From assembly GCF_000973105.1 (NCBI RefSeq), contig NC_015844.1, positions 2,476,501 to 2,540,500 on the forward strand: DNA of 64,000 bases, read 5' to 3'. Both the position numbers and the translations under genes were made by a program. Source of the DNA: Zobellia galactanivorans. Its GTDB lineage: Bacteria > Bacteroidota > Bacteroidia > Flavobacteriales > Flavobacteriaceae. This document shows positions 17,080 through 27,700 of the stretch, one piece after another (positions within the stretch are counted from its first letter, which is position 1; every line of letters starts with the position of its first letter). Below the pieces are notes generated by a model. That model saw only the letters and a list, made by a program, of their open reading frames with translations. It ran no database searches and was not told the origin of the DNA.

Positions 17080-20000
17080 ATGGTTACAAAATTACGTCTT
17101 GTTTTTTCAATTACCATAGTATTTCTCTCCTTTTACGCTTCGGCGCAAAGTAAATATTGGGAAGCGTCTACGGTAAGCAAGCGTGTACAACGAAGTGTTT
17201 TACAGGGTTCCGAGGATAATGACAGTAAAATCTTCACGTTACGTGAGAATCTTTTTAAGGAAGAGTTGAAGTCTTCCATTACTTCCAAAAAGGCTTCCCA
17301 TATCGTATATTTTCCAAATTCGAAGGGGGAAATGGTGGCTTATCGCGTACACGAGAGTCCTGTTTTGTCGGCAAAGCTTTCGGAAAAGTACCCGGAAATC
17401 AAGTCATATTCGGGCCGGGCCTTGAACGATAGCCAAGATCGTGTGCGTTTTAGTATTTCGCACAACGATGTTCAGGCGATGATCGTTTCGGCCAAAACGC
17501 ACAAGAACAGTTTTATTGAAAAGAACGAAGATCAAACTTATGTGCTGTATACCGAATCTTCTGATTGGGTCGATAAGTCCGATTTTATTTGTAGTACGGC
17601 GGATAAAGTAATGAAGGCCGAACCAAATTTGACGGCCAAGCCTTTAGATGGGCAGGTGCTTAGAAAATATAGGTTGGCCATTTCGGCAACGGCGGAGTAT
17701 ACCCAATACCATGGGGGAACGGTAGCCGATGCCCTTGCGGCGATCAATGCCACCCTTACCCGTGTAAACGAAGTTTTTGAAACCGATTTGGCCGTACGTT
17801 TGGAATTGGTATCCGACACCGATAAAATTATTTATACCGATAGTGGCTCTGATCCGTATACAGGTTCGTTGAGCTTGTTGGGCGAACAGGCCCAAAATGC
17901 CATGACCAGTGAGATCGGTGAGGCGAATTACGATTTGGGACATGTTTTCCATAAAGGGGAAAATGGGGGGAATGCCGGTTTTATCGGGGCCGTATGTGTA
18001 GATAACAGAAAAGGGAGTGCTTACTCCTCAAGCTTGGTGCCTAAGGGCGATAAGTTCGACCTTGATTTTGTAGCCCATGAATTGGGCCACCAGTTAGGGG
18101 CCAACCATACCTGGTCGCACGAGAACGAGGGTACCCAAGTACAGGTCGAGCCCGGTAGTGGTTCTACGATCATGGGGTATGCCGGTATTACCGGGGTCAA
18201 TGATGTAGCGGCTAGGGGAGATGATTATTTTCATTATATCAGCATCAAGCAGATTATTGACAACCTTAAGGAGAAGAGTTGCGGGGAGGTCATTAGTATA
18301 GTCGATACGCCACCGGAGGTAGCCCCTTTAGAAGATTATGTGATTCCGAAATCGACACCCTTCGTATTGGAGGGAAGTGCCACCGATGCCGATGCCGGTG
18401 ATGTTTTAACCTATACTTGGGAGCAGATTGACAATGGTATTGTTACCAATTCGTCTTTTGGGCCGAATAACGCCAGTGGGGCCAATTTTAGGTCACGCTT
18501 GCCCAGTTTGGTTCCGGTTCGGTATTTTCCCATGCTTTCGCGGGTAATCCAAGGTCGGTTGACCGAAACCTTTCCGACCCGGGGCTCTGCTTGGGAAACG
18601 GTATCGGATGTAGAACGCGATATGAATTTTGCCTTTACCGTACGCGATAATGCCGCAGGTGGGGGTCAAGTGGTTTCGGAATTGATGAACGTTCAGGTGG
18701 TAAACAGTGCCGGACCGTTTAAGGTTACATCACAGGCCTCGCCCCAAGCCTTCGTAGCGGGGGAGGTCATTGAAATCGATTGGGATGTTGCCGGCACCGA
18801 TATGCTGCCCATTGCTACTAAAAAAGTGGATATAATGCTTTCCGTAGACGGGGGGCTTAGCTTTTCCGAACCTTTGGCGACAGGGGTTGATAACAATGGT
18901 ACGCATAAGGTCGTATTACCAGGGGTAACCGCCACCAAGGCCCGTATCATGGTCAAGGCGGCCGACAATATTTATTATGCGGTCAACGATGCCGATTTTA
19001 GTATTGCGGCCTCGCCCTTCATTATGAACTTTTCCGAATTGGAATATGAGGCTTGCCATTTTGATGACCTGATCATTCCCTTTATATACGAAACATATTC
19101 GGGTTTTAATGAAGAGGTTACCTTTCAGGCATCTGACGTTCCTGATAATTTGGGTATTTCCTTTACGCCGGCTACAACATCGGTTGGAGGCACTCCTGTA
19201 GATATCCTACTCGAAAACACGGAGAATGTACCAGAAGGCGCTTACTCCATTACCATTTCTGCCGTTTCGGCCAGCTTGACGAAAGACATTACCTTCGATT
19301 TGAACATATATGACGACGACTTTCCCGAGGTACAGCTTAACGCTCCGGTCGATGGGGCCATAGATGTGTCTATCAACGAATTGTTGGAATGGGAGGAAGA
19401 CCCGTCGTATACCGCATATGAAGTGCATATCGCCACCGATGCCGCCTTTAGCAACTTGGTAGAGCTCGTTACCGTTAACACCAATAGTTACGTACCGGCG
19501 GAATTGAACAACCAAACGCAGTACTATTGGAGGGTGAAACCCTTGAATGCTTGTGGTGGAGGGCCTCTTAGTGCTACTCGAAGCTTTACTACCATTCAGG
19601 TGGATTGTACCAATAAGCGCGCGAGGGACCTTCCTTTGGAAATCGTTTCGACCCAACGGAGTACGGTGATTTCAAAAATCGCCTTCTTTGAAGATTTGAA
19701 GGTTGACGATATTGATGTGAGGTTGGATATTGACCACGAGTATCTCGAAGATTTGGTGGTGACCCTAACTTCACCGTCAAATACGGTAGTGCCTTTATTT
19801 TCAAGTTCTTGTGGAAAATTAAGGAATGTAGATGCCACTTTTGACGATTCGGCGTCCGACTTTGTATGTGGCACTTCTTCAAGTGATGCCATTCAGGGAA
19901 GGGTAAAGCCCTTAGGCTCTTTAAGTGCCTTTAAAGGCGAATCGGTTTTGGGGGAATGGATATTGACCGTAGTCGATAATGCTTCGGGTGATGGAGGGGT

Positions 20001-20865
20001 TATCAATAGCTTTTCTTTAGACATTTGTGTAGAGGGTGAATTTAGGCCCGATGTAGATGACGATGGGGTTTTTGATGATGGGGATGATTTGTGTCTTAAT
20101 ACGCCCCCTGGGGTTGAAGTCGATGTCTCGGGTTGTCAGGTTTTTCGCTTTCCGTCCGATAATTTTGTGATTACCGTTGAGAGTGAGACCTGTAGAAACA
20201 ACGACGATGGAATGATTTCCTTAACCGCAGCATTGCCCTTGGATTACACGGTTACCGTTACGGGTAATGGACAGGATGTTACGGATACCTTTACCAGTGA
20301 TTTTGAATTGTTGAACCTTGGCTCGGGTACATATACCTTGTGTATAAATGCTTCGACCCCAGAGTTCGACTATGAGCCGTTTTGTGTGGAAGTGACGGTT
20401 TCGCAGCCCGAGCCCTTAGGGGTCTCGTCTTCGGTTTCGTCAGACGGAAAGCAGCTGGTGCTCGCAATGGAAGGTGCCGACCTGTATACCATTCAATTGA
20501 ATGGGGAAACCTTGTTGACCGATAAATCGGAAGTTACCTTAGATCTAAAGTCCGGAAGCAATACTTTACGGGTATCTACCGGTTTGGCCTGTCAGGGCAT
20601 TCATGAAGATAGTTTCTTTGTGGCGGGCGACCCCGTGGTATTTCCCAATCCGTTTGACGAGACTACCAAGATTTTGCTTAGGTCGTCGACAGAGACCGTT
20701 AGAATCGATATCTTTACTTTAGCGGGTAGATTGGCCAGGAACACCGAAGCTATCCCTCGTAGCGGCGCTATCGACCTCGATTTTACGGGGTTGCCATCGG
20801 GGATATATTTGGTAAGGGTCGAAGGGGAGACGATAAAAGGTGTGGTTAAAGTGATAAAACGATGA
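17080..20865 (+). CDS. Secreted reprolysin-type zinc metalloprotease with P domain and T9SS C-terminal sorting domain
   Basis: The 1261-residue protein starts with a signal peptide (cleavage near ASAQ). A propeptide-like region of about 175 residues precedes an M12B/reprolysin-like catalytic domain with HELGHQLGANH (zinc ligands His333, His337, His343; Glu334 catalytic) and a Met-turn SGSTIMGYAG. It is followed by Ig/FN3-like segments, a proprotein-convertase P domain (about 855-985, LDIDHEYLEDLVVTLTSP), an Asp-rich linker (DVDDDGVFDDGDD) and a type A T9SS sorting domain (VFPNPFDETTKILL to the end). It is predicted to be cell-surface or secreted. The last base pairs overlap the next gene (ATGA). 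Confidence 0.9.
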   Translation: MVTKLRLVFSITIVFLSFYASAQSKYWEASTVSKRVQRSVLQGSEDNDSKIFTLRENLFKEELKSSITSKKASHIVYFPNSKGEMVAYRVHESPVLSAKLSEKYPEIKSYSGRALNDSQDRVRFSISHNDVQAMIVSAKTHKNSFIEKNEDQTYVLYTESSDWVDKSDFICSTADKVMKAEPNLTAKPLDGQVLRKYRLAISATAEYTQYHGGTVADALAAINATLTRVNEVFETDLAVRLELVSDTDKIIYTDSGSDPYTGSLSLLGEQAQNAMTSEIGEANYDLGHVFHKGENGGNAGFIGAVCVDNRKGSAYSSSLVPKGDKFDLDFVAHELGHQLGANHTWSHENEGTQVQVEPGSGSTIMGYAGITGVNDVAARGDDYFHYISIKQIIDNLKEKSCGEVISIVDTPPEVAPLEDYVIPKSTPFVLEGSATDADAGDVLTYTWEQIDNGIVTNSSFGPNNASGANFRSRLPSLVPVRYFPMLSRVIQGRLTETFPTRGSAWETVSDVERDMNFAFTVRDNAAGGGQVVSELMNVQVVNSAGPFKVTSQASPQAFVAGEVIEIDWDVAGTDMLPIATKKVDIMLSVDGGLSFSEPLATGVDNNGTHKVVLPGVTATKARIMVKAADNIYYAVNDADFSIAASPFIMNFSELEYEACHFDDLIIPFIYETYSGFNEEVTFQASDVPDNLGISFTPATTSVGGTPVDILLENTENVPEGAYSITISAVSASLTKDITFDLNIYDDDFPEVQLNAPVDGAIDVSINELLEWEEDPSYTAYEVHIATDAAFSNLVELVTVNTNSYVPAELNNQTQYYWRVKPLNACGGGPLSATRSFTTIQVDCTNKRARDLPLEIVSTQRSTVISKIAFFEDLKVDDIDVRLDIDHEYLEDLVVTLTSPSNTVVPLFSSSCGKLRNVDATFDDSASDFVCGTSSSDAIQGRVKPLGSLSAFKGESVLGEWILTVVDNASGDGGVINSFSLDICVEGEFRPDVDDDGVFDDGDDLCLNTPPGVEVDVSGCQVFRFPSDNFVITVESETCRNNDDGMISLTAALPLDYTVTVTGNGQDVTDTFTSDFELLNLGSGTYTLCINASTPEFDYEPFCVEVTVSQPEPLGVSSSVSSDGKQLVLAMEGADLYTIQLNGETLLTDKSEVTLDLKSGSNTLRVSTGLACQGIHEDSFFVAGDPVVFPNPFDETTKILLRSSTETVRIDIFTLAGRLARNTEAIPRSGAIDLDFTGLPSGIYLVRVEGETIKGVVKVIKR

Positions 20866-21542
20866 GGATACTGACTTTCATAGTGATGGGAATAGTGCTC
20901 TTGTCGGCTTGTAAAAAAGACTCGCCAAAAGCACCTGAAAAGGCTGATTTAATAGCTCCTGCCAAAAACTCGGAATGCACCCCGGTGCAAGACGATGGTG
21001 CCAACAGTAGTTTGGTAAGGTTTAATTGGAAGGCTTCCGATCATACCGAAAACTATGAGCTAAGGGTGAAAAACCTTAATACCGATGCCGTGTTTTCAAA
21101 AAGTACGACCGGTACCGTAGAAATCGTTTCCTTAGATAAGGGTACGCCTTTTTCGTGGCAGGTTATAACCACTAACTCTGGAACGAATACGGCTACCGAA
21201 AGTGATGTGTGGTTGTTCTATAACCCCGGGAGCCAGACCGATCATGTGCCGTTTCCGGCAGAGATCATTTCACCGGTACAAGGGTCGACCGCTTTTAAGG
21301 ACATCAACAATAAGGTAAGCCTAAAATGGTCGGGATTTGACCTTGATGGAGATATAGTGGGCTTTAAGGTGTATTTTTCCACTGAAAATCCGCCTACCGA
21401 TTTATTGAGTGAGGTCAAGGCAAATGTTGATGAGGTAGAAGTAGGGGTGGCCTCTAACACCCTTTATTTCTGGAAGGTGGTTACCACAGATGGAAAAGGC
21501 AATATTTCCACTAGCGATATATCGGAGTTTAAGACCCGTTAA
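20862..21542 (+). CDS. Surface lipoprotein with two fibronectin type III-like modules
   Basis: The 226-residue protein has a lipobox LLSAC with Cys17 as the lipidation site, then two beta-rich modules each with a Trp in a FN3-like core (FNWKASDHTENYELRV and LKWSGFDLDGDIVGFKVYF). The start overlaps the metalloprotease stop in an ATGA arrangement, so it is translationally coupled and probably acts with that protease, for example as a surface anchor or substrate-binding partner; this is inference. The 3' end overlaps pth by 14 bases on the other strand. Confidence 0.75.
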   Translation: MRILTFIVMGIVLLSACKKDSPKAPEKADLIAPAKNSECTPVQDDGANSSLVRFNWKASDHTENYELRVKNLNTDAVFSKSTTGTVEIVSLDKGTPFSWQVITTNSGTNTATESDVWLFYNPGSQTDHVPFPAEIISPVQGSTAFKDINNKVSLKWSGFDLDGDIVGFKVYFSTENPPTDLLSEVKANVDEVEVGVASNTLYFWKVVTTDGKGNISTSDISEFKTR

Positions 21543-22158
21543 ATAGGTTCATGGTTCGGGTAACACCGGCCAATACGAAGGATTGTACGAGTTCCGTGCT
21601 TTTTTCGAAGCGTTCCTTTAAGGCCTCCTTTTCGGCTTCGCTCCATTCCCCTAAAACGTATTCTACCTGCCGTCCTTTGCCGAAATCGGCGCCGACGCCA
21701 AACCTAAAACGGTTGTAGTTGACGGTCTGAAGTACATTTTGGATATCCTTTAAACCGTTGTGGCCACCGTTACTGCCCTTGGTCTTTACACGAAAGGTAC
21801 CGAACTCCAGATTGATGTCGTCGGTAATTACCAAGACGTTTTCCAAAGGTATTTTTTCTTTGTCCATCCAGTATTTAAGGGCTTTTCCGCTTAAGTTCAT
21901 AAAGGTTGACGGCTTAAGGCATAGCACGCTTCTGCCCTTTATTTTAAAAAGACCTATATCGCCCAATTTTGCCGTTTCAAAACTAAAGTCCATTTTGTCG
22001 GCAAGGGCGTCTAGTACCTTGAATCCGATGTTATGACGTGTTTCGGTGTATTTGTCGCCAATGTTTCCTAAGCCAACGATAAGGTATTTTTTCATGCTGT
22101 CGGTTTCTTGTAAAACGGTTTTGTTATTGGTGAAAATAGATTTAAATAAGTGAAACAT
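21529..22158 (-). CDS. pth: Peptidyl-tRNA hydrolase
   Basis: The 209-residue enzyme releases tRNA from dropped-off peptidyl-tRNA. The core has YLIVGLGNIGDKYTETRHNIGF with the catalytic His, LKPSTFMNLSGKAL with the substrate Asn, VITDDINLEFG with the catalytic Asp, and GGHNGLKDI. The first 21 residues (MFHLFKSIF...) are an extension also seen in flavobacterial homologues by my recollection; the Met at 22095 (MKKYLIVGLG) is the alternative start. Confidence 0.95.
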   Translation of the reverse strand: MFHLFKSIFTNNKTVLQETDSMKKYLIVGLGNIGDKYTETRHNIGFKVLDALADKMDFSFETAKLGDIGLFKIKGRSVLCLKPSTFMNLSGKALKYWMDKEKIPLENVLVITDDINLEFGTFRVKTKGSNGGHNGLKDIQNVLQTVNYNRFRFGVGADFGKGRQVEYVLGEWSEAEKEALKERFEKSTELVQSFVLAGVTRTMNLFNGS

Positions 22159-22233
22159 AAGGTTTCGTTTTATAAGGATTATGTATTCATTCCCCTCGGA
22201 AAGATATAAACTTTGGGTATTTAAAAATACAAA

Positions 22234-22255
22234 AGCGCCCTGGTTTCAGGGCGCT
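22234..22255 (-). terminator. Rho-independent terminator after rplY
   Basis: A 9-bp perfect stem (AGCGCCCTG/CAGGGCGCT) with a 4-nt loop lies 24 bp downstream of the rplY stop. On the minus strand it is followed by CTTTTGTATTTTT. Confidence 0.8.
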
Positions 22256-22278
22256 CTTTATAAAACTTCAATTGAAAT

Positions 22279-22908
22279 TTACTCTTGGCTTTCTGCACCC
22301 TCGGCTGCGCCTTCAGCTGCTCCTTCTTCACCTTCACCTTCTTCTTCGTCGTCAACGACTACAGCTGAACGCTGGGTCTTAACTTGAACAACAACAGTGG
22401 TTTCTGGGTGTAAGATGCTAAATTCATCTTTCAACAAAGACTCTACGGTAATGTTTTCGCCGATTTTCAATTTCGATATATCTACATCGAAGAAATCAGG
22501 CAAGTTGTCAGGAAGTGCTTTAATGGCAAGTTTTCTCTTTCTGAAAAGTAAACGGCCACCACTTCTAACCCCTGGTGCATTACCTTGAAGACGAACAGGA
22601 ATGTTCATCGTAACCTCTTTGTCATCGAACAGTTGGTAAAAGTCGATATGCAAGATTCTATCCGTTACGGGATGAAATTGAATGTCTTGCATGATAGCTC
22701 TTACTTTGCTACCGTTCAAGTCAATCTCTACGGTGTGTGCGGCTGGGGTGTAAACTAAATCCCTGAACGCTAACTCATCTGCTGAAAAGTGTAATGGTTT
22801 CTCCCCTCCGTATACCACGCAAGGAACCTGTCCAGCATTACGTAGGGCTTTCGTTGCCTTCTTGCCCACGCTTTCTCTTTCTGATCCTTTAATCTTAATT
22901 GACTTCAT
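22279..22908 (-). CDS. rplY: 50S ribosomal protein L25/general stress protein Ctc
   Basis: The 209-residue long form (CTC type) binds 5S rRNA. The N-terminal L25 domain contains [28 protein letters not shown] and the C-terminal TL5-type domain contains the beta barrel with [18 protein letters not shown] very acidic, Ala/Glu-rich tail (about the last 25 residues) is low-complexity and typical of Bacteroidota versions. It lies 46 bp downstream of prs, with which it is commonly paired. Confidence 0.96.
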   Translation of the reverse strand: MKSIKIKGSERESVGKKATKALRNAGQVPCVVYGGEKPLHFSADELAFRDLVYTPAAHTVEIDLNGSKVRAIMQDIQFHPVTDRILHIDFYQLFDDKEVTMNIPVRLQGNAPGVRSGGRLLFRKRKLAIKALPDNLPDFFDVDISKLKIGENITVESLLKDEFSILHPETTVVVQVKTQRSAVVVDDEEEGEGEEGAAEGAAEGAESQE

Positions 22909-22954
22909 TATATGGTTTAAAATTAATACTCGTTATTGATTCGCTTTTTTACGG

Positions 22955-23896
22955 CTACATTAAAAATTTTGATGCGATAGAGGTGTTGTGGTGAACCCTA
23001 TGCATTACATCGGCAAATAGTTCGGCACAGCTCAGTATTTTAACCTTATCGGACTTCCTTCTTGCCGGAATGGAGTCGGTTACGATAAGTTCGAGCAATT
23101 GCGAATTTTCAATTTTTTCATAGGCGTCTCCCGATAAAAGGGCATGGGTGGTAATGGCCCTAACGCTCAGTGCGCCTTTTTCCATCATTAAATCGGCAGC
23201 TTTCGTCAAGGTTCCGGCAGTGTCTACCATATCATCGACCAAAACTACGTTCTTGTCCTTAACGTCGCCAATAAGCTCCATGTGTGATATAACATTGGCC
23301 ACGGCACGCTGTTTGTAGCAGATCACAACGTCGCTTTCCAATGCTTTCGAATAGGCATAGGCTCTTTTAGAACCGCCCATATCGGGAGACGCAATGGTCA
23401 GGTTGTCGAGGTTTAGGCTTTTCAAATAAGGTAAGAACATGGTAGACGCGAACAGGTGATCTACAGGTTTTTCGAAAAAACCTTGGATCTGGTCCGCATG
23501 TAAATCCATTGTAATTATTCTTGTGGCACCGGCGGCCTCGAGCATTTTTGCAACGAGTTTTGCTGCGATCGGTACACGTGGTTTGTCTTTTCTGTCTTGT
23601 CTGGCCCAACCGAAATAGGGCATTACCGCTGTAATGTGTCTTGCCGATGCACGTTTGGCGGCATCTAGCATAAGCAACATTTCCATAAGGTGCTCCGAAC
23701 TTGGGTTCGTAGATCCTATAATGAAAATACGGGCGCCACGTACCGATTCTTCGAATGAGGGCTGGAACTCTCCATCACTGTATCTCGAGAATATTACGTT
23801 GCCTAATTCGGCGCCATATGACTTGGCTATTTTAGCAGCCAATTCGGCACTTTGTGTACAGGCAAAAATTTTCGGTTCGGGAACTTGGTAGGCCAT
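22955..23896 (-). CDS. prs: Ribose-phosphate pyrophosphokinase
   Basis: The 313-residue enzyme makes PRPP from ribose-5-phosphate and ATP for nucleotide, histidine and tryptophan synthesis. The substrate loop YFGWARQDRKDKPR, MDLHADQIQGFF, and the PRPP-binding motif VVLVDDMVDTAGTLTKAA are intact. Length is standard. It is first in an operon with rplY and is divergent from the tRNA-Leu gene. Confidence 0.97.
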   Translation of the reverse strand: MAYQVPEPKIFACTQSAELAAKIAKSYGAELGNVIFSRYSDGEFQPSFEESVRGARIFIIGSTNPSSEHLMEMLLMLDAAKRASARHITAVMPYFGWARQDRKDKPRVPIAAKLVAKMLEAAGATRIITMDLHADQIQGFFEKPVDHLFASTMFLPYLKSLNLDNLTIASPDMGGSKRAYAYSKALESDVVICYKQRAVANVISHMELIGDVKDKNVVLVDDMVDTAGTLTKAADLMMEKGALSVRAITTHALLSGDAYEKIENSQLLELIVTDSIPARRKSDKVKILSCAELFADVMHRVHHNTSIASKFLM

Positions 23897-23948
23897 GGGT
23901 AACGTATTGTGAACTAGTTTATTGACAAGTCGTTTTGTTAGCGAGGTG

Positions 23949-23978
23949 CAAATTTAGAAATTTATTTGTCTTGCTAAA
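23949..23978 (-). promoter_or_regulatory. Putative Bacteroidota promoter of prs-rplY
   Basis: On the minus strand TAAATTTG (plus positions 23949-23956) matches the TAnnTTTG -7 element. An imperfect -33 (TTTA, plus positions 23975-23978) is 18 bp upstream. The -7 element ends 53 bp before the prs start codon. Confidence 0.45.
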
Positions 23979-23997
23979 GGATAAATGTTGTTATTTT

Positions 23998-24030
23998 TTT
24001 GTGATGGGAATAAATTTTTTTTTACTTTTG
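23998..24030 (+). promoter_or_regulatory. Putative Bacteroidota promoter of tRNA-Leu
   Basis: TTTG at 23998-24001 and TACTTTTG at 24023-24030 match the -33 and -7 consensus (TTTG and TAnnTTTG) with a 21-bp spacer. The -7 element ends 18 bp before the mature tRNA 5' end at 24049. Confidence 0.6.
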
Positions 24031-24048
24031 CAGTCCAATTTTAGTGCT

Positions 24049-24129
24049 GCTCGAGTGGCGGAACTGGTAGACGCGCTGGATTCAAAATCCAGTTCCTTTG
24101 GAGTGTGGGTTCGATTCCCACCTCGAGTA
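24049..24129 (+). tRNA. tRNA-Leu (anticodon CAA)
   Basis: The 81-nt sequence folds as a class II tRNA. The acceptor stem is GCTCGAG with CTCGAGT (a G1-U72 wobble), the anticodon stem is CTGGA/TCCAG around loop TTCAAAA, giving anticodon CAA at 24083-24085 (reads UUG). There is a 12-nt variable region and a T arm GTGGG/CCCAC with TTCGATT. The discriminator is A73. The 3' CCA is not encoded. A terminator follows 15 bp downstream. Confidence 0.95.
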
Positions 24130-24143
24130 CAAGATTGAAACGT

Positions 24144-24174
24144 AAAAGCCGAGACTATAATCTCGGCTTTTTTT
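24144..24174 (+). terminator. Terminator of tRNA-Leu; copy 1 of a 31-bp direct repeat
   Basis: An 11-bp perfect stem (AAAAGCCGAGA/TCTCGGCTTTT) with loop CTATAA is followed by T's. The same 31 bases occur without a mismatch at 29354-29384, flanking the SusC/SusD pair. Confidence 0.88.
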
Positions 24175-24763
24175 ATGGGCTAAAGTGTTGGTCTTTAAAA
24201 AGGAAGGCTATTACATCATAAAGCTTTAAAGAACCTGTTTTCAGTAAAATACATTATCATTCTTAGCTTCCTTAGGTACATTGCATTTTAGTATATGTGT
24301 TTACTAAACTTCACAGATGTAACGGAAACTGCAATTTGCGACATAAGTTTTTGTATTGGATTTCTATATGTAAAAATTCCGAAAGATTGCAGGATTTCAT
24401 CATCTCCACCATCATTCATAACGCTTTGTTAACATTGTACACGATCCTGCTAATTAATGGAATCCCAACCACGATTAGAAGAATTAGATTTACCCACGTT
24501 GCTAATTATGGTTTAAATACAGGGTTTTCGCCTATCGAGAATTTAAGTTTAAGGCCTAATTGATGTATTCTGTTCCGACTTATAGTTTATGGGAGTCTTT
24601 CTACTAAAAGGGACTTTAGTGTAGTTCCCTGTAATGCATATTTGGGGAGGAAAAGGTAATTCAATAGCCTTGAGCTTAATTGCATCAAGCCATAGTAAAA
24701 TAGGTAACAAAGGAACATTACTTAACATTAAACACTCTATGGTGTGATAGAAAAACCAAACCT
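24175..24763. other. 589-bp AT-rich region without a supported gene
   Basis: This spacer follows the tRNA-Leu terminator and precedes susC. The longest open frame (24297-24563, 88 codons, plus) has no recognisable domain, and neither strand gives a convincing gene. The region could hold the susC promoter and leader or the remains of older inserted DNA. I saw no tRNA, no direct repeats of tRNA sequence and no integrase. Confidence 0.5.
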
Positions 24764-27700
24764 ATGCAAAAATTACCTCTAAAGTTTAAATTTGACAAAT
24801 TGCTGAAGCCGTCATTAACACTTGTGCTAAGTGTTATGGTTGTTTTGCCGAGCGGCATAAGTTATGCCTCGGACTCAAAAATTAATAGCACAATTTTAAA
24901 TTACGAACCATTAAATACTTTTGTTGAGAGGCCCAATCTTCAAAAAGAAGTTAGCGGTGTAGTATTGGACACTAATGGGCAACCCTTGTCTGGGGCGACT
25001 ATTTCGGAAAAAGGCACTTTAAATGGAGTCATTGCCGATTTTGATGGTAAATTTTCGATTTCCGTTACCGACGAAAATGCCGTTCTAGTCGTTTCATACA
25101 TCGGATTTGCCAGCAAAGAAATTGCTGTTAATGGCAAGGAAAGTATTCAAATTACTTTAGAAGAAGCCGCTGCAGGCTTGGACGAAGTCGTTGTTATTGG
25201 GTATGGCACAGTTAAAAAGAGTGATTTGACCGGTGCTGTCAGTTCAATAAAGGCGGAAGATTTAAATACAGATTCGCAGGCATCTATTGATGAGATTATT
25301 CAAGGTAGGATCTCAGGTGTACAGGTTACACAAACTAGCGCGGAACCGGGAGGTGCGTTTTCAATTAGGATAAGGGGAACAAACTCCATTACTGCAGGAA
25401 ATGAACCTTTATACGTAATTGACGGATTGCCTGGTGCAAACCCGGGAAATTCTTTGAACCCTGCCGACGTAAAATCAATTGAAGTACTAAAAGATGCTTC
25501 GGCAACTGCCATTTATGGTGCTAGGGGGTCGAACGGAGTGGTTTTAATAACGACTAAACAAGGGCTCAAAAACTCTAAACTAGAAATAAATTATAACCTA
25601 TCCACTGGGATACAGAGTGCTTCTAAGACTCTCGATTTACTCAATACACAGGAATATATCACCTTTTACAATGACCTAAGTTTAGATCGGGGCGTTGAAG
25701 CTCCATTTAGTCAAGAGTACATTGATAATATAGGATTGGGTACGGACTGGCAAAAGGAAGTTTTACAAACCGCTTTAATGCAGGAACATCGACTTTCATT
25801 CTCGGGTGGTTCAGAGGATACGCAATACTATTTATCACTTAACTATTTTAATCAAGAAGGGATTGTAATCGATTCTGGTTTTGAAAGATTTACAGGAAGG
25901 GTCAATTTAACCCATTCCATAGGAGATAAACTAAAGGTAGGTATAAACCTCAGTAACAGTTTGTTGAATGAAGATCTAATACCATCTGGAACGGGAACTA
26001 ACCGGGATGCAGGAGTAATTGCAACAGCGCTTCAATTACCACCGACTTTACCCGTATATGATGCCAATGGCGACTACTCACTGAGTTTACAAGATCTAAG
26101 TAATTCTGTTGCACAAGCGAAAACCATAGAGCAGTTTACAAAGAGTACACGTATATATGGGAATACCTTCATCGATTATCAAGTTTCTAAAAATTTCAAT
26201 TCTAGGATCAATTTGGGATATGACCACACTATCTCCGAAGGTGACGAGGTTTTGAACAAAGAAACCCAAAGAGGAATACTCTTTGAAGGAAGGGCTACAA
26301 GAAGTTCAACGGAAAACAACAGTTATCTTTTTGAATTTATAAATGAGTATAGTAAAGATTTTAGCGAGAAGCATAAATTTAAAGCGCTTGCCGGGTACTC
26401 GTATCAAAAGTTTCAAAATTCAAGATTTAGTGCGTCTGCACAAAATTTCCCTAGTACATCCTTTGGTTCGAATAACCTCGGGGCCGGTGATCCAAGCCAG
26501 TACTCTGTAAGTTCGTCTAAGGATGAGAATACTATTATATCTGGTTTCGGAAGACTAAACTATAACTACGATGATAGGTATTTATTGACCGGGTCGATTA
26601 GGGCAGATGGTTCTTCTAGGTTTGGGGAAAATAATAAGGTAGCCTATTTTCCTTCGGCCGCTTTGGGTTGGAATGTTTCTAATGAATCATTTTATTCTGA
26701 TGAAAGTGTAGTTTCTAATCTAAAACTAAGGGCTAGTTACGGCTTAAGTGGAAATCAAGAAATCAATAATGCGAGATCTTTGGTGTTGTTGGGAAGTGGA
26801 CCAATTGCTGTTTTAGATGGGAACGAGGTGCAATCCATAGCGCCAATTCAGTTAGAGAATCCCTATTTAAAATGGGAAACCACTGAATCGCTCAATTTTG
26901 GTCTAGATTATGGAATTCTTAATGGGCGGGTCACAGGCTCATTTGAGTATTTTATAAATAAGACAAGGGATTTGTTGCTAGACTTGCCAGTGCCTACAAC
27001 AACCGGGTTTGCCAGCTCCTTGCAAAATGTTGGCGACACAAGGAACAGCGGTTTTGAGCTGAATATCTCTTCTAATAACTTTATAGGTGAGTTTGCATGG
27101 ACTACAGATTTTAATTTCTCTACGGTTAAAAATGAAGTGCTGAACTTAGGGGAATTGCCTAGGGTTTTGCAAGGTAACACAAGGTTTGTACAGGAATTCA
27201 CCATACTTGAAGTAGGACAGCCGATCAATTCATACTATGGATATGTTTTTGACGGGGTATTTCAATCTCAAGACGAAATAGACAATACTCCTAGTCAAGC
27301 AAATGCTGCTCCTGGAAGCAGGAGATTTAAGGATTTGAATGACGATGGTTTAATAGATGATGAAGACAGAACGGTTTTAGGGGACCCATTTCCCGATTTT
27401 ACTTTCGGACTTAATAACAACTTCAATTATAAAGGTATTTCATTAGATGTCTTTTTAGAAGGTAAGATAGGTTTTGAATTGGCAAATTTCACCAATATTG
27501 ATTCTGATAATCCGATTGATAACTTAAGAAACAGACAAACGTATGTCTTAGATAGGTGGACACCCGAAAACCCTTCTAACGAAACCCCTTCTTTTGTGAG
27601 TCCGTCTCGAACATATGATTTCAACAGTAGAATTGTAGAGGACGCATCATTTGTGCAAATAAAAAATGCAAGGTTGGGTTATTCATTCCCTAACCTGAAA

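Noticed and set aside
24297-24563. An 88-codon open frame after the tRNA-Leu terminator
   Set aside because: Composition is unlike the neighbours, no domain is visible and the start has no support; treated as non-coding.
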